Positions 58,439 to 64,000 of a DNA stretch of 64,000 nucleotides are shown piece by piece; within the stretch, counting starts at the first letter, position 1, and the number at the start of each line of letters is the position of its first letter. A model generated the notes under the pieces. That model was given only the letters and a program-made list of their open reading frames with translations, did not search any database and was not told the origin of the DNA. Source of the stretch: JAPPHA01 sp965242975. GTDB taxonomy: Bacteria > Pseudomonadota > Alphaproteobacteria > Rhodobacterales > Rhodobacteraceae. A program made the translations under genes and the position numbers. Location of the stretch: positions 62,001 to 126,000 of the forward strand of contig CBDETS010000002.1 in assembly GCA_965242975.1 (NCBI GenBank). The letters are read 5' to 3'.

Positions 58439-59413
58439 TTAGCCCGAGGCGTCGCGCGCAGTCGCCAGAACGCAGAGCAGTTCGAACATGATCGATACCC
58501 CCAACCAGGCGGTACCACCCGACGGATCGAAAGGCGGCGAGACCTCGACCAGATCGGCACCGACCAGGGTCAACCCGTCCAGCGCGCGCACCATCTGCTG
58601 CGCCTGATACGAGGTAAAGCCGCCGATCTCGGGCGTGCCTGTACCGGGGGCAAAGGCGGGGTCGATGCTGTCGATGTCAAAGCTGACATAGGTAGGCTTG
58701 TCGCCAACAATCTCGCGCGCTTCTGCCATCACGGCCTCGACGCCGCGGTCAAAGAATTCGTCGATCTCGATAATGCGTACACCCTGCTCCAGCGCCCAGT
58801 CGAAATCCGTCACGTCATACTTAACGCCGCGAATACCGATCTGCACCACACGCTTGGAATCCAGACAGCCGTCTTCGATGGCACGGCGGAAGGGAGTTCC
58901 ATGGGTAAATTTATGGTCACCGAAATAAGCGTCATTCATATCGGTATGGGCGTCGAAATGGATCATGCCCACCGCTTCTTTCCGACCCAGCGCCCGCAGG
59001 ATCGGGTAAGAGATCAGGTGATCCCCGCCTGCCGTCAGGGGCATGACGTTCTTTTCCGTCATCCGGGTATAAAACTCGGTGATCAGTTCAAGGCTTTCCA
59101 TCAGATCGATCGGATTGACCGGCACGTCGCCCATGTCAGCGCAATTGACCAACGCGAAAGGGTTGATGCCACTGCGCGGATGAGTTGTGCGGATCATGGT
59201 AGACAAATCACGCAACTGACGCGGTCCGTGGCGCGGTCCGGGCCGGTTCGAGGTGCCGCCGTCAAACGGAACCCCAACGACCCCCACATCGACCTGCGCT
59301 GCCTTGTCGTCCTCCAGCCGAACATTGGGTAGGCGCATAAAGGTCGGCATCCCGGCGAAGCGGGGTGTCGTCAGGCCGGAAACGGGCTGAAACGCGGTGT
59401 CTTTGGGGGTCAT
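58439..59413 (-). CDS. Agmatinase/guanidinobutyrase-type ureohydrolase
   Basis: This 324-residue member of the arginase/agmatinase family has GVVGVPFDGGTSNRPGPRHG, the manganese-binding motifs PLTAGGDHLISYPIL, IHFDAHTDMNDAY and YVSFDIDSIDPAFAPGTGTP then EIGGFTSYQ. All metal ligands are present, so it should release urea from a guanidino compound, giving for example putrescine from agmatine or 4-aminobutyrate from guanidinobutyrate. The long N-terminus resembles guanidinobutyrase/guanidinopropionase enzymes. It starts at ATG 59413 and heads the operon with an ABC importer, divergent from a LysR gene. Confidence 0.9.
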   Translation of the reverse strand: MTPKDTAFQPVSGLTTPRFAGMPTFMRLPNVRLEDDKAAQVDVGVVGVPFDGGTSNRPGPRHGPRQLRDLSTMIRTTHPRSGINPFALVNCADMGDVPVNPIDLMESLELITEFYTRMTEKNVMPLTAGGDHLISYPILRALGRKEAVGMIHFDAHTDMNDAYFGDHKFTHGTPFRRAIEDGCLDSKRVVQIGIRGVKYDVTDFDWALEQGVRIIEIDEFFDRGVEAVMAEAREIVGDKPTYVSFDIDSIDPAFAPGTGTPEIGGFTSYQAQQMVRALDGLTLVGADLVEVSPPFDPSGGTAWLGVSIMFELLCVLATARDASG

Positions 59414-59473
59414 ATGCAAGCTTTCGAAGTAGTGTAGAAACGCAGCCCCAAAGAATTTGACCCAAGACTTTAA

Positions 59474-59497
59474 TTTGATAAAGTCTGACTTATCAAA
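59474..59497. promoter_or_regulatory. LysR-type operator between the ureohydrolase and lysR genes
   Basis: TTTGATAA-N8-TTATCAAA is a perfect 8-base dyad containing a T-N11-A core, the classic LysR-type site. It lies 61 bases upstream of the ureohydrolase start and 26 bases before the LysR start, so one site can control both genes. Confidence 0.72.
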
Positions 59498-59522
59498 GTT
59501 CATGTCGAGAAGTTCGGACGTA

Positions 59523-60464
59523 ATGGCAAAAGCTCCACCAGCCCTTACAGATATCGACATCAAGCTATTGCGGGTGTTCTGCACGATTGTTGAATGCGGC
59601 GGCTTTTCGCAGGCACAATCCGAGCTGAACCTGTCGCGTTCCACCATCAGCACGCATATGGCCAATTTGGAAACCCGACTTGGGTTTCAGCTTTGCAGAC
59701 GCGGGCGAGCAGGATTTGCGGTGACCTCACGTGGGCGGGCCGTGTACGAATCTTCGCGTGCGCTGCTGGCGTCGATGGATGGGTATTATTCGCAGATTAC
59801 CCAGCTGCGCGAACAGATCGTGGGCGAAGTTAGCGTTGGGGTACTCGACAACATCATTACCCATCCCGGTTGCAGGCTGTATCAGTCAATCAGTAACATT
59901 CTGCAAAGCTCGGACGGCTTACGCATCATCATTCGCGTTGCCCCCCCGGATCAGGTCGAAGAACAGTTGGTGCGGGGGCAGATTCAGATGGCCATTGCAC
60001 CCAAGGTACAGGCCCTGAAAACAGTGTCGCAAAAGGTGCTGTTCTCGGAACAGCAACACCTGTTCTGCGGCAAGGATCACCCGCTGTTTGATGCACCGGA
60101 TGCCACGATCACGTCGCAGTTGATTGCGCGGCAGAACTATGTGCGGCGCGGTTATGTCTCGGTCCTGACACCCTATTCATCGGCTTTCAACCACCCCGCC
60201 ATAGCTGTTTCGCATCAAATGGAGGGGTTGGCGCATTTCATCCTTAGCGGTCGCTGCATCGGGTTCCTGCCAGCCAATTATGCAGATCACTGGGTTGAAC
60301 GCGGCGAGATGCGCGCGCTGCGCCCAAAACTTTTTGGTTTCGACGTTCCGATCTGTCTGTTGCGGGATGACCATGTTCAGCATTCACTGGCGGCAAATCA
60401 TGTCTACGATGCGATCTTGAACGCGAGTGAACCACATGCAGCCAATGCCGGGAACGTCATTTGA
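59523..60464 (+). CDS. LysR-family transcriptional regulator
   Basis: The 313-residue protein has an N-terminal winged HTH (DIKLLRVFCTIVECGGFSQ, AQSELNLSRSTISTHMANLE, TRLGFQLCRRGRAGFAVT) and a periplasmic-binding-like co-inducer domain (VGEVSVGVLDNIITHPGCRLY, FILSGRCIGFLPANYADHWV). It is transcribed divergently from the ureohydrolase/ABC operon and probably activates it in response to the transported guanidino compound. The start ATG at 59523 has GAGAAG nine bases upstream; ATG 59502 is an alternative. Confidence 0.88.
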   Translation: MAKAPPALTDIDIKLLRVFCTIVECGGFSQAQSELNLSRSTISTHMANLETRLGFQLCRRGRAGFAVTSRGRAVYESSRALLASMDGYYSQITQLREQIVGEVSVGVLDNIITHPGCRLYQSISNILQSSDGLRIIIRVAPPDQVEEQLVRGQIQMAIAPKVQALKTVSQKVLFSEQQHLFCGKDHPLFDAPDATITSQLIARQNYVRRGYVSVLTPYSSAFNHPAIAVSHQMEGLAHFILSGRCIGFLPANYADHWVERGEMRALRPKLFGFDVPICLLRDDHVQHSLAANHVYDAILNASEPHAANAGNVI

Positions 60465-60524
60465 GGGATGCAGGGCTGAGCGGAACAGAAAACCGTCATA
60501 AGGGCCAGGGGAATCGACTAAAGA

Positions 60525-60767
60525 TTATTGCCGGATGACTGCTTCCATGTAGTCATCGTCCCAAGCAGATGAGCGCCGTTTTTGTGGCAAGCTCGTTTTC
60601 TTGCCGGGAACCCGCCGCAACAAGTTCATCGCCGCCTGATTGATTGTCGCGAAGTTAGCGACCGCATTCGCTTTTCTGATGCGGCAATCGTCCTGTCGGA
60701 AGGTGACATCAAGAACCCAATGCAAGCTGTTTTCCACCTGCCAGTGATTGCGGATGCACTGCGCCAT
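60525..60767 (-). pseudogene. ISAs1-family transposase C-terminal remnant
   Basis: The codons encode AQCIRNHWQVENSLHWVLDV, TFRQDDCRIRKANAVANFAT, NQAAMNLLRRVPGKKTSL and SSAWDDDYMEAVI, the conserved end of ISAs1 (H-repeat) transposases. The upstream part is missing; it joins directly to the first codons of what was probably the partner gene of the DUF6088 antitoxin. Confidence 0.85.
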
Positions 60768-60797
60768 TTTCTCTGGATTCTCAACAAATGATGCACT

Positions 60798-61450
60798 TCA
60801 GTGCTCATTCGCGTTGTCCCCTTGTGCTCCTTCCAGATGGGGCCGCAGCATGTCCTGCATCCAGATCGGCATGGCGGAAAGCCCGGATTTCAGATCCGAA
60901 ATCAGATCTGGCCCCGTATCTTTGTCGCGCAACAATCGCCTGACTGACTGCAGTGTTTTTTGCATTCAGTATCATTCAACATGACATCATGGAGCCAGTG
61001 CAGGGCCTGAACAACATTCATGCCAGGTCGGCCCAATACAGGCGGCTTGGTGCTGAATGTTTGAATGTGATTGTCTGATTGCCAAGTGATATTGGCTTGA
61101 GACGCGCGTCAGCGAGCACTTCGATCTTTGCCGGTACTGCGTTGGTGAGACCGAGCGTGTTGGCGGCAGTCATTCCATCGAATCTTTTCTCGGCGTGCAA
61201 CAGCATCAATTACGGCCCGATAGTCCGGCACCGTTGGCCTTCCGGTCAGAGAATTGGTCGATGGCTTATCGTAAAGCCCGCGCTCTATACGTCGAAGTTG
61301 CTTTGCCGTAACCATCCGCTGAAGCGCTTTGTCGACCGCATCCCTGTTCCCAAGATACGCAAAATCACCAGCCGTCCACACTTGGCCCAGTGTCGCACTG
61401 ATACGATTCAATATTTGCGCTGGCGGAGATTCTGGTTGTGACTGGCTCAT
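60798..61450 (-). pseudogene. Frameshifted DUF6088/AbiEi-like antitoxin gene
   Basis: Four pieces in changing frames spell one DUF6088-type protein: GDFAYLGNRDAVDKALQRMV and RRIERGLYDKPSTNSLTGRP; then DGMTAANTLGLTNAVPAKIE and LKPISLGNQTITFKHSAPSR; then MNVVQALHWLHDVMLND; and finally VRRLLRDKDTGPDLISDLKS with AMPIWMQDMLRPHL. These are antitoxins of type IV AbiE-like systems, whose toxin is a nucleotidyltransferase. The toxin gene would start at ATGAGCACTGA (overlapping the stop at 60798) but is replaced after a few codons by the ISAs1 remnant. The module is dead. Confidence 0.8.
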
Positions 61451-61491
61451 TATGTCCGAAGTTTACTGGAAATTTCGGACATACTTCCATT

Positions 61492-62823
61492 TTAGGCAGC
61501 CTGCCCGCTCAAACGACCATAGAAACTGCGTTCAAGATGCAGGTCCCCTGCCCTCGCCTTTTCGACCATACCCCGGAGATAACCGCCGGGCGAAAGAACC
61601 TCGCCAGTGGCATGTTTGTCGTAGATCAAAGCAATGACTGCGGCGGCAACTTCTGGTCCAAATGCCCGCTGCGCTACGTTCCAGGCATCCTCGGAAATCC
61701 CGACAACCCCACGCAGCTGACCAGCTGCGCGATGCACATCATCCCAGTTTTTCAAATAGCCGCATAAGGACCGCGCCATTTCCGCAAATTGCGGGCAGGA
61801 TTGCATTAGTGTCGAAATGTCGAGATCAGAATTGCGTCGTCTTGTGTGCGTGCTCCACTGGATATCCAACATATCCAACTCGCCGTCTTCTAGCTTCTCA
61901 ACCCGCTCGTCCGGTTTGGATTCATTCACTGCGCCCGCCGGGTGCTTTGTTTCAAAGCTATTACTATTTACAAGATCAGGTTGATTTGTAGTTAGTATAT
62001 GGGTGCCAGAAATGGTATCCGTGGGTTTCATTTCTTTAGTATCTGATGCATCTCCTGCAGGGGTTGCCAACGACTTATCCACAATTTCCGCATCCGATTT
62101 CTCCGGCCAATCGAAAGCCGCTTCGAAGGCTTGCTCGACCTTGCTCTTCAGCGCAGAGAACCACGTCACCAGATCCTGGAGCCTCCAGACTGATACGGAG
62201 CGCTTGGGAAGCTGGTGAAGCAGTTCCGTGAATTCCTCCTCAAGATCACGCCAAGGGCCGCGCAGGCGGCTTTCCAGGGCCTTTTCGATCTTCGCCCGGA
62301 TGATGCGCCGTGTAACGGTAATCGTATTGCGTAAGGTGGCGCAGAACTGACGTTCTTCCTGCAAGGCGGCATGCAGCGCCTCGAACTCTTCCGCGCGGGC
62401 CGCCAGCGGCGCCAGGTCAAAGCCATAGGCCTCGATGATATGGCCCTCATCATCCCGGCGGCCCCAGCGTTTGCCGTTCGGGCTGTCCTTCATGGCGATA
62501 ACGCCAGCCTCGCAAAGCCGTCTGACATGGCGGCGCAAAGCGGACAGAGACCAGCCTAGCTGTTCGGTCAGAAAGTTGTTCGACGCCCAGACAATGGGCC
62601 GCCTGCCCTGCTCCCAATCCTGGGGCTGAGAGACGGCCGCAAGCGTGTCCAGCAGCAGCATGTCGCCCGCCTTCAGCCCGATCGGGGCAGCCACCTTCTT
62701 GCAAGCCACAACAGCTCGCGTCTTAGAAATAGCCAGTTGTTCGCCGACTTGTGCGTGCTGCTCTGCAATCACAAGACCCGGTGTCGGCTTGCGCCAACCA
62801 GAGGGCTTATTGTGATTGGACAT
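61492..62823 (-). CDS. repC: Plasmid replication initiator RepC
   Basis: The protein has 443 residues from ATG 62823 (in-frame starts at 62859 and 62889 are possible). The N-terminal DNA-binding domain shows SGWRKPTPGLVIAEQHAQVG, KAGDMLLLDTLAAVSQPQDW, NNFLTEQLGWSLSALRRHVR, RLCEAGVIAMKDSPNGKRWG and EAYGFDLAPLAARAEEFEAL. A variable linker and a C-terminal winged-helix region follow (VVGISEDAWNVAQRAFGPEV, YDKHATGEVLSPGGYLRGM). RepC binds the origin within its own gene and limits copy number. It follows repB and an antisense RNA locus, the classical repABC order. Confidence 0.92.
   Translation of the reverse strand: MSNHNKPSGWRKPTPGLVIAEQHAQVGEQLAISKTRAVVACKKVAAPIGLKAGDMLLLDTLAAVSQPQDWEQGRRPIVWASNNFLTEQLGWSLSALRRHVRRLCEAGVIAMKDSPNGKRWGRRDDEGHIIEAYGFDLAPLAARAEEFEALHAALQEERQFCATLRNTITVTRRIIRAKIEKALESRLRGPWRDLEEEFTELLHQLPKRSVSVWRLQDLVTWFSALKSKVEQAFEAAFDWPEKSDAEIVDKSLATPAGDASDTKEMKPTDTISGTHILTTNQPDLVNSNSFETKHPAGAVNESKPDERVEKLEDGELDMLDIQWSTHTRRRNSDLDISTLMQSCPQFAEMARSLCGYLKNWDDVHRAAGQLRGVVGISEDAWNVAQRAFGPEVAAAVIALIYDKHATGEVLSPGGYLRGMVEKARAGDLHLERSFYGRLSGQAA
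61930..62050. other. Candidate oriV: AT-rich segment inside repC
   Basis: This part of repC is strikingly AT-rich (for example CTATTACTATTTACAAG and TTGATTTGTAGTTAGTATA) in a GC-rich gene. In repABC plasmids the replication origin lies inside repC in such an AT-rich stretch. The assignment rests on that knowledge and on base composition. Confidence 0.5.
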
Positions 62824-62932
62824 AACTCCACTGTTCTGAAAACCATTGTTCTCAGTCATCCCCGAGGGGATATCTCCGAATTTTTCCATGATTTTTTGGC
62901 ACAAAAATCCGTTCACCCAGGGGTGTTTTTCG

Positions 62933-62961
62933 TTGCGTGGTGATTCGGAGGCTGGTACTGT
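62933..62961 (+). promoter_or_regulatory. Promoter of the antisense RNA between repB and repC
   Basis: TTGCGT (62933-62938) and TACTGT (62956-62961) are spaced by exactly 17 bases on the plus strand, opposite to repABC transcription. They precede the terminator at 63005-63040 by the right distance for a short RNA. Confidence 0.6.
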
Positions 62962-62967
62962 CTAGGT

Positions 62968-63040
62968 GCTAATCAAAAAACAGCATCGCTTTTGCGAATG
63001 TGCCCCCTCATCAGTTCCCGCTGGTGAGGGTTTTCTTTTA
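62968..63040 (+). ncRNA. repABC counter-transcribed RNA (incA/ctRNA)
   Basis: A plus-strand transcript starting near 62968 would end at the intrinsic terminator CCCTCATCAG/CTGGTGAGGG (63005-63014, 63021-63030) followed by TTTTCTTTT. Its position between repB and repC, antisense to the operon, and its length of about 70 bases match the ctRNA that represses repC translation and determines incompatibility in repABC plasmids. The ends are inferred from sequence. Confidence 0.7.
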
Positions 63041-63964
63041 TGCCTCCTCCTCTCTGCTCATTGCCTCGAATTCTTCGTGTGCCTTCCGGAGCACCTCATC
63101 GAGATGCTGATCCAGCCAAGCTGCAAACGGGCCTTTCTTCACAGAAATACTGAGCCCCTGCCCTGTTTTAATGGTCACGCCCTCCAACGGCATGCGCTCT
63201 TGCCGGGTTCTTCGCGTGGCACCGCGTTTTGCAATCTCTTTCAGCAACTGATCCAACCGCTGATCAGAAGTGAGATCTTCCATTTTGCCAAGCAGCGCAT
63301 GGGCCTGTTTTTCAGTCAGCTTGCCGGCTTCGAACGCATCAGCAAGCTGGAACCACTTAGGTCGGCCTGATCCTGGTGCCGGACCGATTTGCACACCAAT
63401 GCTTCGGGGGATGACGTTTGCGGCCCTGCTGAGTTGAGAGACAGCGTTTCTGCTTACACCGAGCACTTCCCCGACTTTGCTGGTCGTTTTGCCTTGCGCG
63501 AGAATCTCAGCCGCGAACAACGCTCTTTCATAAAAGCTCAGCCCCCGACGTGCAGCATTCTCCAGGCCTTTGGCCATCAGGGCTGTTTCGTCGTTCATCT
63601 CCTGAACATTGGCCCGAACATTGATCTTTAGCTCTAGGCAGGCCCTTACGCGCCGCCGCCCATAGATAATCTCGAAGCGTCCGGGATTTTTGCGAGATGG
63701 GCGTACGAGTACCGGAACCTGTTGACCCTGCTCCTTGATAGACAACTTGAGGGTCTTAAAGCCACTGCCATCCTCAGGTGTAACAGCTGTTACATCTTCA
63801 TCTAGGCGATCTACTGGTCCCCAATCATCAATAAGCGCAGGGTCCAGATCTCTTATGGTTTGAAGCGAATTCTCAAAGGTTCGCATCACGGGAATTTCAG
63901 CTTTGATTGCCTCGCCCTGCCCAGTTTTGACCGCTTCGTAGGCATTTAGAACTTTGCGCGCCAT
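63038..63964 (-). CDS. repB: Plasmid partition protein RepB (ParB family)
   Basis: This 308-residue ParB-like protein has GSGFKTLKLSIKEQGQQVPV and LVRPSRKNPGRFEIIYGRRR (ParB nuclease-like/CTPase motif), a KorB-type HTH (TTSKVGEVLGVSRNAVSQLS) and the RepB C-terminal region (LTEKQAHALLGKMEDL, TRRTRQERMPLEGVTIKTGQ). It binds parS and works with the ATPase RepA for plasmid segregation. The ATG overlaps the repA stop by one base, so it is translated with repA. A perfect palindrome lies near its start at 63779-63794. Confidence 0.93.
   Translation of the reverse strand: MARKVLNAYEAVKTGQGEAIKAEIPVMRTFENSLQTIRDLDPALIDDWGPVDRLDEDVTAVTPEDGSGFKTLKLSIKEQGQQVPVLVRPSRKNPGRFEIIYGRRRVRACLELKINVRANVQEMNDETALMAKGLENAARRGLSFYERALFAAEILAQGKTTSKVGEVLGVSRNAVSQLSRAANVIPRSIGVQIGPAPGSGRPKWFQLADAFEAGKLTEKQAHALLGKMEDLTSDQRLDQLLKEIAKRGATRRTRQERMPLEGVTIKTGQGLSISVKKGPFAAWLDQHLDEVLRKAHEEFEAMSREEEA
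63779..63794. promoter_or_regulatory. Perfect 16-base palindrome TGTAACAGCTGTTACA in repB, candidate parS
   Basis: A perfect dyad within the 5' part of repB, encoding DVTAVT. Palindromes of 14 to 16 bases with a CAGCTG-like centre near repABC genes of Rhodobacterales plasmids are thought to be the centromere sites for RepB. It is the only such palindrome I noticed in the operon. Confidence 0.5.
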
Positions 63965-64000
63965 CAGCTTACCTCTCGTCCCCAGGTGCTCTCGATCATT
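63964..64000 (-). CDS. repA: 3' end of repA (partition ATPase), partial
   Basis: The minus-strand codons before repB read MIESTWGREVS then stop (TGA overlapping the repB ATG). The TWGR-type ending is typical of RepA, the ParA-like ATPase of repABC plasmids. The rest of the gene lies to the right of the window. The assignment depends mainly on gene order. Confidence 0.75.
   Translation of the reverse strand, partial: MIESTWGREVS

Noticed and set aside
60798..60965. Independent 55-aa small gene
   Set aside because: Its sequence is the C-terminal part of the frameshifted DUF6088 antitoxin, so it was merged into that pseudogene.
1..64000. CRISPR arrays, tRNA and rRNA genes
   Set aside because: No regularly spaced direct repeats and no tRNA- or rRNA-like sequences were noticed on reading both strands.

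Overview
The window looks like part of a plasmid or chromid from an alphaproteobacterium of the Rhodobacteraceae/Roseobacter group. The evidence is a repABC-type replication module at the right end (repC, repB and the last codons of repA, all on the minus strand), a set of conserved plasmid-backbone genes typical of that group (ArdC antirestriction protein, a 659-residue ParB-like protein, a methyltransferase/Strawberry-notch helicase, DUF736, DUF2958 and related families), high GC, and many insertion sequences. I assign the group from protein-family recognition only; species and incompatibility group are not determinable here. I see no tRNA, rRNA or CRISPR array.

Layout. (1) 1-22.9 kb: accessory backbone of small conserved proteins, ardC, a ProQ/FinO-like RNA chaperone, a Phd/PemK-like toxin-antitoxin pair, a large ParB-like protein and several DUF genes. 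Two insertions stand out. One is a plus-strand DprA-like/phosphoribosyltransferase pair (4.3-5.6 kb) resembling the ShosTA toxin-antitoxin/phage-defence arrangement. The other is a 5.5-kb Tn554-like element (7157-12701) with three tyrosine recombinases plus a DUF6262/TnpC protein, which splits the methyltransferase/helicase gene at a GAAGGC hexamer now present at both ends. (2) 23.0-25.5 kb: an IS1634-family IS beside a gene remnant. (3) 25.8-31.5 kb: three consecutive paralogous helix-turn-helix proteins, an IHF-beta-like protein, a DUF1640 membrane coiled-coil protein, a repeated CxxC zinc-ribbon protein, a second ProQ/FinO-like protein and a frameshifted cold-shock gene.

(4) 32.0-46.8 kb: a compact Wzx/Wzy-dependent exopolysaccharide cluster. 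It has three glycosyltransferases, a flippase, a Wza-type lipoprotein, a WecG/sugar-transferase fusion, GalU, a Wzz-type protein and a ligase/polymerase. Embedded in it are a hybrid histidine kinase with Hpt, a periplasmic molybdopterin-binding-type protein and a LuxR-type response regulator. A recurrent TATCC-N4/5-GGATA motif near four of its promoters or gene ends suggests that the regulator controls the cluster. (5) 46.7-55.3 kb: an IS graveyard (Tn3, IS1380, IS630, IS5, IS21 nested in IS3) around an orphan response regulator and an oxygenase fragment. (6) 55.3-60.5 kb: a polar amino-acid ABC transporter in one operon with an agmatinase/guanidinobutyrase-type ureohydrolase, divergent from a LysR regulator. 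(7) 60.5-64.0 kb: a decayed AbiEi-like antitoxin, an ISAs1 remnant, then repC, an antisense RNA locus, repB and the end of repA.

Taken together, the element carries a surface-polysaccharide (probably biofilm) programme with its own phosphorelay, a guanidino-compound uptake and hydrolysis cassette, and stability and anti-host-defence functions, all shaped by repeated transposition.
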